Shown here: positions 11,008 through 22,590 of the stretch, piece by piece
Numbering within the stretch: position 1 is the stretch's first letter
How the letters are laid out: each line of letters starts with the position of its first letter
NCBI GenBank assembly: GCA_033557465.1
Contig: CM066040.1
Coordinates: 327,812,297 to 327,876,296, forward strand
DNA length: 64,000 bases
Direction: 5' to 3'
From: Ichthyophis bannanicus
Taxonomy: Eukaryota > Chordata > Amphibia > Gymnophiona > Ichthyophiidae
Program-made: the position numbers and the translations under genes
The notes under the pieces: model-generated
Told to the model about the DNA's origin: nothing
Databases searched by the model: none
What the model saw: the letters and a program-made list of their open reading frames with translations, nothing else

Positions 11008-14000
11008 ATGCCACCCTTCCTAGCCCCCATCTACCTCCTTACCCCCCTCCTAACCCTCTACCCCCCCCCCTCACTGACCACACTCAATAACCTGCCTTGG
11101 CCAACCACACCCACAGCACAACCAGCACACACACATAATACAAAACAGGACCTCTCCCACACTCAACACACACAAGTCCACATCCCCAACTCTACGACCC
11201 CTCACCACATCAACATCACACTTATCAATGCCCGATCTGTCAGAAACAAATACCACATGCTTCGAGACCTTATCACACATAAGCAGATAGACCTCCTATG
11301 TGTGACGGAAACCTGGCTAACAGATACTGACACGGTACTAATGAATCAACTAACCCCAGAAGACTATACCCTACATCACTGCTCACGGACACACACCAAA
11401 GGAGGTGGAGTAGCCATCATCGCTAAAACCAACCTCCACCTCAGAATCCTTTCATCAGAATCCACGCATGAAGCTGACCTCATCACCCTTACCAATAAAC
11501 ACCTCTCAATATGCCTAATCTACCGAGCTCCTACCAAGACCACTAACCTACCAAGGATACTACAATTCATATCAGAAAGCACCTGTTCAACAAAGGAACA
11601 AATCATCCTAGGCGACTTCAACCTCCCATCACTGCAAGATGAACAAGCGACAACTTTCCACACCGCCATGACTGCAATGGGCCTAGTCCAAATCGTACAC
11701 GAACCCACCCATGAAAAAGGCAACACTCTAGACCTCATATTCCTGAGCGCCACAACTACCACCCTAGGAAACAAACCACAGATTTTACCGATACCCTGGT
11801 CTGACCACTACCTTATCACCATGTCGTATACATACCAACTCACGACCAACAAAGAAGACGGTAGCCACACGAGAAGATTTAAAACATTTAACAAGGAGGA
11901 CTTCCTAGCACAAACCCTACCCAATCTACAAACAAACTCCAGCAACATCAACGAACTAATACACAATTGGAATATCACGATCTCTGCAGCATCCGAAGCA
12001 ACAGCAAACAAAGCCCCTACCAGACCTCCATCCACAAAAGCCAGATGGTTCACCCCCAGTCTCCGGAAACTAAAAACAAAACTCAGAAGAACTGAAAGAA
12101 AATGGAGAAAAACCATAGACAAAAACCACAAAATAAAATATTTAAATGAACTCAACGCGTATCACCACGAGACCGACAAAGCAAAGAAAATCTACCACAT
12201 GAAAATCATAAACACCTCCATAAATAAACCACGTGAACTTTTTCGGATTGTCAAACAACTGACGAAAGCCCCCCAAAACTCGGACCAACTACCAACAATC
12301 CCACCAGAGCTACTGGCCCGACAATACAAACAGCTACAACCTCCACAGAACTCGCAGCTGAACTTACAGCTGAATAATAAGACAACCACAACAGACCTCC
12401 ATCCTAACCTACACAATGACTGGACCTCATTCAAAGACACCTCGCCAGATGAAATATCGACCACCATTGCATCCCTCAACACCACCACCTCTCCGCTAGA
12501 CCCATGTCTCACCGACTGGATAAAGAAAACAAGAAACGAACTGAGCATACCACTAGCTCATATCGTCCAGGAATCCTTCTCCCAAGGACGCATGCCAGAT
12601 GCTCTCAAAACCACAATCATCCGCCCATCACTAAAAAAGCAAAACCTGGACCCACTAGACCCAGCATCATACAGACCCATAGCAAGCCTGCCCTTTACTG
12701 CCAAGATAATCGAGAAGATCGTCCAGCAGCAGCTACAGGAACACCTTGATCTCAACAACATATTGGATCCACAACAACACGGATTCCACCCTCTGTATGG
12801 AGTTGAGACCCTTATGACCACATTGATGAACACTCTCCTCATAGGAACACAAGAAAAACACTCTGGATATACCATGATTTTCCTTGACATATCTGCAGCT
12901 TTTGACACCATCTCCCACAACATCCTCATACACAGACTACAGACAATTGGGATTAAAGACACTGTACTACAGTGGTTCCAATCATACCTAACCAACAGAG
13001 AGCAATTAATCTGCACCAGCAACTCGACATCCCCCCCATTCCAGCAACACCAAGGTGTCCCCCAAGGATCCACACTATCAGCCATGCTATTCAACATATA
13101 CCTTCAACCACTCTGCTCAGTCATACGCACTCACAACATCAGCTTTCACATCTACGCTGATGATATCATGCTCTACGCTCCCATAACAACCACAAACCCA
13201 ACAAACACCCACCTATCAACATGCTTCACAGAGGTGTCCAACTGGTTGCAAGCAAACAACCTATCCATCAACATAAAGAAGACAGAAGCCCTCATAGTCA
13301 CAAAGGACCCAGACTTTACGCCACCTACACACCTACACATAGGTACCACAAAAATTCAGATACAACCGCAAATAAGGTACCTGGGCATTATTATCGACCA
13401 AGCCCTTACCCTACAGCAACAAATCACCAAAACCGCCGGAACTATATTCCACAAAGCAAGGACAGTTCAACGCCTCAGACCCCTTCTCGAACATCAAGAC
13501 TTCCGAACTGTAATGCAAGCCATGACGCTCCCACATATGGATTATTGTAATATATTATACCATGGCCTTCCAGCCACACAGACGAACCCCCTCAAAACAG
13601 CATTGAACACCACAGCGAGAATCATTCAGGGAGCAAAGAAGACCGACCACATCACCCCGATTTTGAAAGACTTACACATACTACCCCTTGAGGCAAGGAT
13701 TAAATACAAAGCCATCCTACTCACCCACAAAGCCATACATCAAACACCAAACTCCCAACTTCACACCCTACTGTCCCATCCAGCTCATGGCAGATCCACC
13801 AGACAAGCCTCCAGCAACTCCCTCACCATCCCTCACAAAAGAACCAAATGCTCTCAACGGACCTGCAATCGAGCCTTTGAACTGTATGCACCATCCCTAT
13901 GGAACTCTCTACCAACCTGTCTCAGAAACAACACCGATCTACCATCCTTTCGAAAGCAGCTGAAAACCATCCTGTTTCAGGAATACCTCAACATGACACC

Positions 14001-14025
14001 CACCAGAAAGCGAAATAACAGCTGA
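11008..14025 (+). CDS. LINE ORF: AP endonuclease + reverse transcriptase, intact
   Basis: This 1005-residue protein would nick target DNA and copy LINE RNA by target-primed reverse transcription. The endonuclease spans about residues 68-270. Visible motifs are LINARSVRNK (about 73), CVTETWL, GGGVAII, LGDFNLPS and a terminal SDH near 266. The RT spans about 480-780, with RPIASLPFTAKIIEKIV, FLDISAAFD (about 625), GVPQGSTLSAMLFN and the catalytic YADD at about 716-719. A thumb and C-terminal region continue to WNSLP...FRKQLKT. All catalytic boxes are present and no stop or frameshift interrupts the frame. The first Met at 11008 precedes the endonuclease by about 70 residues of T/P-rich sequence, so a later start is possible. 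The family is L2/CR1-like by motif; the exact clade is uncertain. Confidence 0.9.
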   Translation: MPPFLAPIYLLTPLLTLYPPPSLTTLNNLPWPTTPTAQPAHTHNTKQDLSHTQHTQVHIPNSTTPHHINITLINARSVRNKYHMLRDLITHKQIDLLCVTETWLTDTDTVLMNQLTPEDYTLHHCSRTHTKGGGVAIIAKTNLHLRILSSESTHEADLITLTNKHLSICLIYRAPTKTTNLPRILQFISESTCSTKEQIILGDFNLPSLQDEQATTFHTAMTAMGLVQIVHEPTHEKGNTLDLIFLSATTTTLGNKPQILPIPWSDHYLITMSYTYQLTTNKEDGSHTRRFKTFNKEDFLAQTLPNLQTNSSNINELIHNWNITISAASEATANKAPTRPPSTKARWFTPSLRKLKTKLRRTERKWRKTIDKNHKIKYLNELNAYHHETDKAKKIYHMKIINTSINKPRELFRIVKQLTKAPQNSDQLPTIPPELLARQYKQLQPPQNSQLNLQLNNKTTTTDLHPNLHNDWTSFKDTSPDEISTTIASLNTTTSPLDPCLTDWIKKTRNELSIPLAHIVQESFSQGRMPDALKTTIIRPSLKKQNLDPLDPASYRPIASLPFTAKIIEKIVQQQLQEHLDLNNILDPQQHGFHPLYGVETLMTTLMNTLLIGTQEKHSGYTMIFLDISAAFDTISHNILIHRLQTIGIKDTVLQWFQSYLTNREQLICTSNSTSPPFQQHQGVPQGSTLSAMLFNIYLQPLCSVIRTHNISFHIYADDIMLYAPITTTNPTNTHLSTCFTEVSNWLQANNLSINIKKTEALIVTKDPDFTPPTHLHIGTTKIQIQPQIRYLGIIIDQALTLQQQITKTAGTIFHKARTVQRLRPLLEHQDFRTVMQAMTLPHMDYCNILYHGLPATQTNPLKTALNTTARIIQGAKKTDHITPILKDLHILPLEARIKYKAILLTHKAIHQTPNSQLHTLLSHPAHGRSTRQASSNSLTIPHKRTKCSQRTCNRAFELYAPSLWNSLPTCLRNNTDLPSFRKQLKTILFQEYLNMTPTRKRNNS

Positions 14026-14418
14026 TCTCACCAACCATGACCAACTAACTCAAACTATACTAACCTGACCATGTCCAAATTCTGTCTAAGTCTAAAGTCT
14101 GTCCTATATCTGTCTAAACCCAAAGTCTGTCCTATATCTTATGTTAAAATCATCAATGTAGCCGCCCCGGTTTTGGCCCCACCCTTATACGTAAATTCCC
14201 CCCCCCCCCCCTTTCTATGTGGCACCGCTTTGACCCGGTGAAAAGCGGGATACAAATACAGCTAAATAAATAAATAAATAAAGCAGTCCACCACAAATTG
14301 TGCCCCAGATGGACAGAATCAGGCACAATTTGGGCTGTATCGCTGGTGATCGTTGGCATGGTGTGGAGATTTCCTACCATTTCCTGTACACATTAGTAGC
14401 ATTTTTACTATTGTGTGC

Positions 14419-14920
14419 AACTACCTTAGATGGACCACCATTCCTGTAGAAGGTGGATCGACCTTAAAGGATACTCTGGACTGAAATGTAGATTCATGTT
14501 GAAGAATCAGTTTGCTGCAGCAGCTGCTATTCTTCATTTGGCAGTATATGCAAGCCTGACATATTGAGCCCTACTCCATTGGATTCAATCTCTTCCATCA
14601 GATGATTCTACCTCTCTTTTGGAGTCGGCTATGGCCTTCCTTCGTGGTGCCATGTATGGCCTGGTATGTCTAGTGGCCAGGGGTTGTGCCCTGTCGATGA
14701 TGACATGGCATTGGCTTGGCTCTGACATGGAGGAGCAGACTCATCTTTCAAAGCCCAGTTGCTCATCTGGTCTTAGAGGAATGCTTCTGTTTGGTCCGGT
14801 TTGGAGAAGCTGGTGAAGGCCCTAAGCAAGATAAAATCTTACCACCTTCCAGAGGACAGGTGCAAGGGGCCTGTGAAGTGGGCAGGAGCCCCTTTTCAGT
14901 CATCCTCCGCCCTCTCCTCG
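14419..14920 (+). pseudogene. DIRS-D gag-like ORF1, C-terminal remnant
   Basis: Directly after the MITE the frame reads TTIPVEGGSTLKDTL, matching TTIPVEGATALKDIQ of DIRS-B gag. Further on, LEKLVKALSKIKSYHLPED (about 14795-14855) matches the conserved LLFGE.L.K.VKDLG segment. Many stops and frameshifts are present. This match places the D coding sequence on both sides of the nested insertions. Confidence 0.7.
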
Positions 14921-15099
14921 TGGGCGCACTGGTTGGATTCCCAGGGAGGTCTCGGGACTCCTGTTGCTACCGGCCTGGAAAGACTTTCTTCCACTCTGCT
15001 TATAGACTTTGGGCTCATTCTCTGTCCTTTCATGGAGTGCTTGGGTCCAGGAACCCATTCCCTTCCAGATGAGGACACTTCCGGGCTGCGCGATTAAGG

Positions 15100-16045
15100 T
15101 TTGGAAGCCCATTCTCTGGTTCCTCCGGTTGGGGGCAGGCTTCACCTCTTCTTTCAGGAATAGGTCCGGGCTACCAAGGATCATTAGGTGCTAGCCCCCA
15201 TTCAGTACAGAATGCAAAGAGCTGATCTCAGCCACTTTCATCTTCTCTCCTTGTGGGTCTGCGAATAGCAGGGCTACTGCTCAGATTGCCTTGGACAAGT
15301 TGCCTCTCCTAAAGGCAGTGGTGCTCGTTCACCTGGACAATCGGGGCAAGGGCAAATATTCTTGGTGCCAATACAAAAGGAACATTCTGACCCTTTCTGG
15401 ACCTCAAGTGTGTCAATTAGCGCATGTACATCATGCGCTTCTGGATGGAGACTTGGCGATCCAAGATTCAAGCGATGCGCTAAGGGGAGTTCTGGCAGCT
15501 CTGGTTTGGTCAAGGCATATTTTCATATCACAATCCGGGGGATCAGCACAGAATCTGTGTTTTGCTGTGCTAGGCTCTCACCTTCAGTTCACTGCCCTCC
15601 CATTCACTGCCCCAAGGATATTCTCCAAGGTCATGGTGGTGGTGACTGCAGCTCTGCAGCACCAAGGAATTTGTGTGCACCTATATCTGGACTACTGGCT
15701 CATCCAAGCTCATTCTCTTTCAGAGGCATCTCGGGTAGCTCCCCAAGTGGTGTCCTTTCTGTTAAGCCTCAACTGGGTGATCAATTGGGAAAGAGCCATT
15801 TGTTGCATTCCCAGTCCCTGGAGCTCCTGGGAGCACATTTGGATACTCGAGTGTGCTGCGTCTTCTTGTCAGAGGAGAAAGTTAAAGGCTGTTGGATTGC
15901 CTAGCACTGTTCTTTTTGCAGCAGGCTGCCAGAGTCTGAATTGATCTTCAGCTCCTCGGATTGATGGCAGCTCCTTGGATTGATTGGCTCCCTGATCATC
16001 CAGGGGAACGGGCACCACTGCTGCTCTCTGTCATGGTGGCTATCA
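15100..16045 (+). pseudogene. DIRS-D reverse transcriptase, broken
   Basis: The frame 15291-15944 carries RT signatures shared with DIRS-A, B and C: LQFTALPFTAPRIFSKVMVV and LYLDYWLIQA. The second catalytic aspartate of YLDD is replaced by Tyr, so the active site is lost. The sequence continues out of frame to about 16045 (LLxLMAAPW...), where the next LINE begins. The rest of the RT/RNase H unit resumes at about 18000. Confidence 0.75.
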
Positions 16046-16049
16046 GTTC

Positions 16050-17790
16050 TCCCACACGCCTCGTCCCACTGGCCATGGTGGTGGTATTAGGCTTCTATTT
16101 TCTCCTTTTTGCCAATTTCAACCCCTCCTGTTGCCTCAGTCTCACTCCTTTCCCTTCTTTGAAGTCCACCATCCGCCTTTTTACTCCACTACCTCTCTGG
16201 TTAGCTGTTATTTATTGACCTCCTGACAAGTCCACCTCTACTTTTCTCACTGACTTTGATTCATGGCTTTCCTTCGTTCTGGATTCCTCTCCCCCACTCT
16301 TATTCTCAGGGATTTTAACATTCATGTTGATAACTCCTCTGATCCTTATGCTTTAAAGCTCCTTTTCATTACCTCCTCGTTTGACCTTCAGCTTTGCTCT
16401 ACTGCCCCCGCTCACCAGCACAGCAACTGCCTCGACCTTGTATTCTTCTCTAATTGCTTACCTTCAAATTTCTATACCTCAGTTCTTCCTTTATCGAACC
16501 ATCACCCTGCTAAGTTTCACTCTTCATCTCCCACTGCCTCAACTTCACCCTGTCTCCTCCAACCTCTTTAGAAATCGTCATGCTATTAACCCTTTGGCTC
16601 TCTCCTCTACTGTCTCATCACCTCTTTCCTCCACTATGTCATCTGTTGATGAGGCAGTAGCTTTCTATAATGCTGCACTCTCCTCTGCTCTGGATGCTCT
16701 TGCTCCACCCATGCCATATTCTATGAGGTGTACTATATCCCAGCTCTGGCCGTTTTCCACTACCTGCTATCTGTGTTTCTGTGCCCATTGAGCTGAGCAT
16801 GCTTGGCTTAAATTCCACACTCTTGCAGATTTTCTACATTTCAAATTCATGCCTTGTCTCTTTCCAGTCAGCCATGGCACTTACCAAACAAGACTATTAT
16901 GTCCATCTGACTAACTCTCTTGCCTCTGACCTTCACTGTCTCTTTACAATTCTCAACTCTCTCCTCAAGATGCCTCCGCCTGCGACTCCCTCCTTCCCTT
17001 TCTGCCCAAACCCTGGCTGACTATTTCCATAACAAAATCCACAAGATCATATTCTAGGGCTCCACCCTTTCCTCTTATGTTCAGCATTTTCATCCAACCA
17101 CTTTGCAGCATTATTCAGAGTCACAATATCCTCTACCATCTGTACACTGATGACATTCTAATCTATGCTCCATTTTCCATTAATGACCCAGACTTCTCCA
17201 CAGTAGGACAATGCCTAAAAGCAGTCATCAAATGGCTGAGCCACCGCAGTTTGCACATCAATCATAACAAGACAGAAGTCCTTCATATAACCAAGAGCCC
17301 TACATTCTCCATACCATCCACAGTTAGCTTGGCTAACTTAACACTACAAGTAAAAGATCATGTAAAATACTTGGGCATTATACTAAACCGAAATCTTAAT
17401 TTCCAAGCCCACATCAAACAAGCCACCAAGTCAGCATATCTCAGAATGAAAGCGGTTCAGAACCTTTGGCCACTATTGGACCAGTCCGACTTCAGAAACG
17501 TCTGTCAGGCTCTCATCATTCCAATACTTGACTACACAAATATCATCTAATAGGGGCTCCCAAAAACCACTCTACTCCCTCTACAGCTCACACAAAATAT
17601 AGCTGCCAGAATAATTGCAGGCCCTGGTAGATGAGCACATATCACCCCTGTACTAAAGCAGCTCCATTGGACCCCCATCTACATGAGAATTAAGGATAAA
17701 GTCTCCCTCATCACTTTCAGGATCCTCCATAATCTCTCAGCGGACATCCTTTGGCCTCTCATCCTCAAACCCCTTGATTATTATATATAT
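16050..17790 (+). pseudogene. Internally deleted L2-type LINE
   Basis: Endonuclease remnants begin with a GHGGGIRLLFSP-like motif near 16065 and continue to LILRDFNIHVDNSSD (16290-16340, G of LGDFN changed) and NCLDLVF. At about 17065-17080 the sequence jumps into the RT: FIQPLCSIIQSHN then YTDDILIYAPF (17077-17180), followed by YLGIIL. The segment between endonuclease and RT palm, including the FxDxSxAFD box, is missing. The 3' end is degraded and runs into an AT-rich Penelope tail. It lies inside element D. Confidence 0.75.
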
Positions 17791-17990
17791 CATATATGTT
17801 TTAATTCAGTTCTCTTACACTTTTAATATGTTATATATATGTTTTAATTTACATATGTTTTTATGTTTTATTGGAGGTCTGAATACATATATCCCCCTGA
17901 TGAAGGCTTCTTGTGCCAAAACACTGTCCATGTAGGGTTTTTTAAAATAAAGAATGGTTCCACATACAGAGGGTTTTGACTTTACTTCAC
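17790..17990 (+). repeat. Penelope-like element 3' tail fragment
   Basis: An AT-rich stretch is followed by CCCCTGATGAAGGCTTCTTG and CCAAAACACTGTCCATGTAG. Other Penelope-like termini in this window (24075-24125, 43149-43190) share this layout. It ends near 17990, where DIRS-D sequence resumes. Confidence 0.5.
17893..17935 (+). ncRNA. Hammerhead-like ribozyme motif, degenerate
   Basis: CTGATGA (17897-17903), a short potential stem, then CAAAA in place of the GAAA core, followed by a CACTGTC segment. Penelope-like elements are known to carry hammerhead ribozymes in their terminal repeats. Here the core is imperfect, so activity is doubtful. Confidence 0.4.
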
Positions 17991-17999
17991 CCTGCTCTC

Positions 18000-18840
18000 T
18001 AGGTTCTCTTCTGCAAGTGTGAGTGCCTCCTTTGGACTCTTGACAGCCTGTGGTGGTGGCAGCAACCAAGTCTTCTGAGGAAGGGTTTGCCGCTGGACTA
18101 TTGCTCATGGATTCTTTTGATGACAGATGCCAGTCTCGCATTGCCAAGGCTGAATGGCCTAGGGCCATTGGAACTGCAGGGAGGCAGTGCGGTCCATCAG
18201 CTGCCTTGAGGTGAGGGCCATCAGGTTGGCTCTTCTGCGTTTATAGTACCGGTCAAGGACCAGGCAGTTTGAGTGTTCTCAGACAACATCACAGTGGTGG
18301 CTTATGTCAGTCAGCAAGGCAACATGAGGAGTGCCGGGATAGCACTGGAGATGGCTCTACTGCTTGCCTGGGTGGCGAAGAACCTCCTAGTTTGTCAGCC
18401 CTGCATATTGCTGGGGTAACAAATTTTCTCAGCCAGCACTTTCTGGTTCTAGGAGAGTGGGAGTTGAGTCAGGAAGCATTTCAGTTGTTTCTGCACTGCT
18501 GGGGTCACCCTGAGAGGGATCTGATGGAAATCTGCTCCAATGCCAAAGTGTGCCGCTTCTTCAGTCGCTGCACGAAGACGAGATCCAAGGGAGTTGCCAC
18601 CCCGGCTTAACTTTGACCAAGTCAACATCAGCTGTATGTGTTTCCTCCATAGCCCCTGGTGGGGTGTGTAATTTGGCGTATGGAATGCCACCCTGAAAGG
18701 ATTATTCTGGTGGCATTGGGATGGCTGAGGAGAGCGTGATTCAGAGATCTGATGTGGCTCCTGCAAGCCTCAGCTCTTTGCCTCCATTTCGGGGCCTATA
18801 GTGTTGGGGGCCGCTTGTCCTGGAGGACCCAGCTCTCTTC
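18000..18840 (+). pseudogene. DIRS-D RNase H and downstream domain, broken
   Basis: LLMTDASLALPRL (about 18110) and FSDNITVVAYVSQQGN (18270-18325) are the two RNase H signatures seen intact in DIRS-A and DIRS-B. They are followed by traces of the ESGS / FSRC and WPP regions. Stops and frameshifts are frequent. The fragment ends at about 18840, at the tail of the minus-strand LINE. Confidence 0.7.
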
Positions 18841-19306
18841 TTGCTTACAACTTATTTATTTATTTTATTTTATTTATTTATTTATCTATTTCTTCTATAC
18901 CGCCCCTTCCAGAGATCAGGGGCGGTTTACATGGAACAAGTAAACAAATTTGTATACTAATGTATACATTACATGGAACAGAGATTTTTAACTTTATACT
19001 GATAATAATTATTATATTACACGGAACAGAGATTTATAACTTTATAACTTTATACAGATAACTGTGCATTAATTGTCGGAACTATTTACATTATATACAT
19101 TAATAAGTTTCTGTATCGTAGTGTTGATCAGAATTTTCTACCTTTTTACAGGTAGTCAGAGTTTTCTACCTTTCATATGTGTGTGGAGGAATTTATTTCC
19201 TTTTTTTCTCTTGAGAGTGTTTTGGGGTGTCTGTGGTGGGTGTATGTGGTGAGTGTATGTGTGGTGTATGTGGTGAGTGTATGTGTGTGGGTAGATGAGT
19301 GTGATT

Positions 19307-21329
19307 TTAGTGCTTTGTGTTTGAGTGTCTGGGGATGGTGTGTGGTTGGACTTGGGGGTAAGGGATTTCAAAGTGTTCGGAGAAAAGGTATGTCTTGAGT
19401 TCCTTTCTAAATTGGGTGAGGTCTTTTATGATCCGAAGGTTTATTGGGAGATTATTCCAGAGCATGGGGGCAGTGAATGAGAAGGCTCTGGTGCTGGTGG
19501 ATTTTTTAGTTTTTTTGAATGAATTTGGTATTTCAAGTGAGTGTGTTGCGTTTAGTCTGCGAGTTCTTGATTCAGATGGGGCATGTAATAGTGTGGATAG
19601 ATATGAGGGGGCGATGTTGTTCAGGAGCTTGAATGTGGTTAGGAGGATTTTATATCTGATTCTGCTGTTTATAGGGAGCCAATGCAGTTCCAGCATTATT
19701 GGGGTTACATGGTCTACTAGGTGGGCTTTAGTGACTACTTTGGCACAGATGTTCTGGGCTCTTTGAAGCAGGTATGTACTTTTTTGTGGTAGGCCAATTA
19801 AGAGACTATTACAATAGTCAAAGTGTGGAGTGATGAGTGTGTTTAACAACTGATCTAAAGTCATAGGTGTCAAGAAGGGGCCTTAGGTGTTGTATGGTTT
19901 TGAGTTTGTAGAATATGGTTTTTACTGTCTGTTTTATATGTGGTAGCATGGTGAGTGTATGGTCTATTATTACCCCTAGGTATTTTACCTCTTTTTTGAC
20001 GGGTATAGTTGTATTTATGATTGAGATTGATGTTGGATAGGTGTCCTCGGTCACGGGTGATCTTGTTACGAACATTGCTTCAGTTTTTTTGAGGTTGATG
20101 CTAAGGTAGTTAGATTCCATCCAGGAGGTGGTCTCCACCATGCATTTAGATAGGGCGTCGTAGGTAGGGTTTTTGGTGGATATGGGGAGAGCAAGCATGA
20201 TGTCATCAGCATAGATAAAATGACTAATTTTGTGTTTTCTGAATATTTTTGTAATGGGTTGGAGGTACAGGTTGAAAAGGAGGGCAGAAAGGGCGGATCC
20301 CTGGGGTATTCCTTGTCCTTGGGGGAAGGTTTCTGACACTTCCTGGTCTATTTGAACACGTATTAGTCTGTTTGTGATGTAAGACTTAAACCAATTGAGT
20401 ACTGTCCCACCTATTCCTAGATTTTCTAGTCTATTGATCAAAGTAAGGTGGTTGATGTTGTCAAAGGCGGCAGAGATGTCTATGAAAAGGAGTATGAAGC
20501 CTTGACTGCTATCTTCTGTGCCTTTGATGAGGAAGTCTATCAGTGTAATTAGAAGGGTTTCTACACCGTGATAGGGGCGGAAGCCAAACTGGTGAGAGTC
20601 TAGGGGTTTGTGTTCATCGATATGGTCTTGTAATTGTAATTGGACGTTTTTTTCTATTATTTTAGCTATGAATGGAATGCTGGCTATCAGTCTGTAAGAG
20701 TTTGGGTCTTTTGGGTCAATTTTATTGTTTTTTATTATTGGTCGAAGCGTAGTGAGTTTTAGGGCGTTGGGCATTATGCCCTGAACAAGGGATTGATTCA
20801 CCATGTGTTGGATGTTTTCAGCGAGTTCTTCCTTTGTGCATTTGATCCATGACACAGGACATGGATCGAGTGGAGAAGTTGTGGTGTTGATAAGTGTTAT
20901 GATCCTAAGAAGGTGTTTTTGATCTATCGTGTGAAAGGAGGTCCATGTGTTATTAGATTCAGTGTTTGGAGGTAGTATCATTGGTATAGTGTTGGATTTG
21001 CACTTTAGTTTTTCTGCAAAGTGGGTTGCTAAATTCTGTATGCTTATAGCTGATTGTTTTGGCTCTTGGTTTTTAGTTTTTGTCAAAGTTTTTACGATTG
21101 CGAATAGTTCTCTGGGGCGGTTGATAGCCATGTTTATTACTTTGGAGTGGTAATCCTTTTTTGACTTGTTAATTGCATTTTTGTAATTGTTGAGGGTGGA
21201 CATATATTGGGATTTGTTTTCATCAGATTTAGTTTTCCTCCATTTCTTTTCTTGTTTCCTCAATTGTTTTTTTAGATTTGCTAGTTCTCTCGTGAACCAT
21301 TTTTCTGTCTTTTTTATTTGTTTATACAT
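19307..21329 (-). pseudogene. LINE reverse transcriptase, one frameshift
   Basis: The 503-residue frame (21329-19818) holds the RT: IASIPFIAKIIEKNV, FIDISAAFDNINH, GIPQGSALSALLFN and an intact YADD in FIYADDIMLALP. After a frameshift near 19850 the C-terminal thumb continues (19873-19307: LITPHFDYCNSLLIGLPQ and WNNLPINLR). The palm boxes are all present. The upstream junction with the endonuclease is also out of frame. Confidence 0.85.
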
Positions 21330-21447
21330 GGTGTGTGTGGGGGTAGCTGCTTTCTGGACTGTTAGATTCCAGTGGTTTACAGCGGAGTCGATGTCTGGGA
21401 GGTTTGTGTTGAGTGTGGGTAATACTTTGTCAAGGAAATTAGCTTTG

Positions 21448-22461
21448 TCAAAGTGTGCAAAACGTGATATGTGGGGTGAGGGAGTTTGTTGTGTTTAGTG
21501 TTGTTTGAGCTGGGAGGTGGAGTGTGATAAGGTAATGATCGGACCATGGTACTTCTGTTATAGTTGGAGGGGTATGTTGGTGGTGGTTATTAAGAAGGGA
21601 GGAGGGGAGGAAGATGAGATCTAGAGTGTTGCCTTTTATGTGGGTGGGAGCATGTATTATCTGTGTGTAACCCATTTGGGTCATAGCATCCATGAAATTG
21701 TCTGATTGAGAGTTATTCAGGGAAGGGAGGTTCAAATCACCTAGGATTATAAGAGGTTTGTTTGGTGATGCTGTGCATGCAAATTCTAAGATGGGGGAGA
21801 GGTTTTTTTGATCAGTTGAAGGGGGTCTATATATGAGAGTAAGTGCAAGGGTTCTATTTTCTATATTGATAATGTCTATTCCATCTATATTGTTTAAGCA
21901 TGTTAAGGTGAATTGTAGGTCTTTTTTGGCGAGTATGAGAGCGCCACCTCCTCTTTTTGCATCCCGATGGCAGCTGAATGTATCATATTGATGTGATGTT
22001 AGCTGGTTTAGTAGTACGGTGTCTGTGGGAGTGAGCCATGTCTCAGTAATGCAGATGATTTCAGGGTTTGTGTCTTTTATCATGTCATTGATGATTGGTA
22101 TTTTATTTCGTATGGATCTAACGTTTATTAAGATGAGCTTTGTTTGGGTATCTATGTTGGTTGTGTTGTCGCTTAAACCAGTGTGTGGCTGGTGTTTTAT
22201 TTGGATGAGTCTGCGATGGTGTCTGTTTGAGTCATTGCTTGAGTAATTATTGTGGGTGTGTGTAAAGGTTGAACAGTGTGGTGTGTTTTGGTGAGGATTG
22301 TGGGTAGTGATAATGTAGTTATATGGGTTTCGGTAATGATTATGTATGATGGGGATGTGATTGTAGGGGTTTTGATTGGTTTTGTACGAGTAGATGTGTT
22401 GAGTTATGAGAGTTATTAGAATGAGAGTGAGTGGGAGGTTTACCTGTCTTGTGGGAGACAT
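21448..22461 (-). pseudogene. LINE AP endonuclease domain
   Basis: In this 337-residue frame, LILINVRSIRNK, ICITETWL, RGGGALILA, LALTIYRPPS-type sequence, ILGDLNLPS, NTLDLIFLPS and WSDHYLI are the boxes of LINE AP endonucleases. The first about 95 residues are N/H/T-rich. The ATG (22459-22461) sits exactly at the edge of the palindromic MITE, with ATT repeated on both sides. The pre-insertion sequence would also have contained ATG there, so the start may be genuine. A frameshift separates this domain from the RT. Confidence 0.85.
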
Positions 22462-22462
22462 T

Positions 22463-22590
22463 GGGGTATGTTTACTAAACCGGGCTAACGGTTAACCCGG
22501 GCTGTCTGCAACTAGGTCCCATTGAATAATATGGGACCTAGTGGCAGATAGCCCGGGTTAACCGTTAGCCCGGTTTAGTAAACATACCCC
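22463..22590. repeat. Palindromic MITE, 128 bp
   Basis: Almost the whole element is one hairpin. The arm starting GGGGTATGTTTACTAAACCG is mirrored by the arm ending CGGTTTAGTAAACATACCCC, with a short TGAATAAT-like loop near 22523. ATT flanks both ends (22460-22462 and 22591-22593), consistent with a 3-bp target duplication. Confidence 0.85.

Larger units (their letters stand above)
9961..14280 (+). mobile_element. Full-length L2/CR1-type LINE with monomer 5' end
   Basis: It has 5' monomers (9961-10758), a leader (10759-11007), one intact ORF (11008-14025) and a short 3' UTR with a duplicated AAAGTCTGTCCTATATCT segment (14093-14140). The tail is GCGGGATACAAATA followed by TAAA repeats to 14280. 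It is inserted in the MITE at 9889-14414. No ORF1 is seen, although the leader has no stop-free long frame ruling out a short one. The intact ORF and regular monomers suggest a young copy. Confidence 0.85.
9889..14414. mobile_element. MITE split by a LINE
   Basis: The left arm 9889-9952 (ACAATAGTAAAAA...) is the reverse complement of about 14351-14414. The flanking GTGC at 9885-9888 and 14415-14418 may be a 4-bp target duplication. Without the LINE the element is only about 220 bp. Element D's gag reading resumes directly at 14419, which supports these borders. The superfamily is undetermined. Confidence 0.65.

Noticed and set aside
14419..18840. Host gene with exons split by introns
   Set aside because: The exon-like blocks match DIRS gag, RT and RNase H in order, and the gaps are recognisable transposons, not introns.
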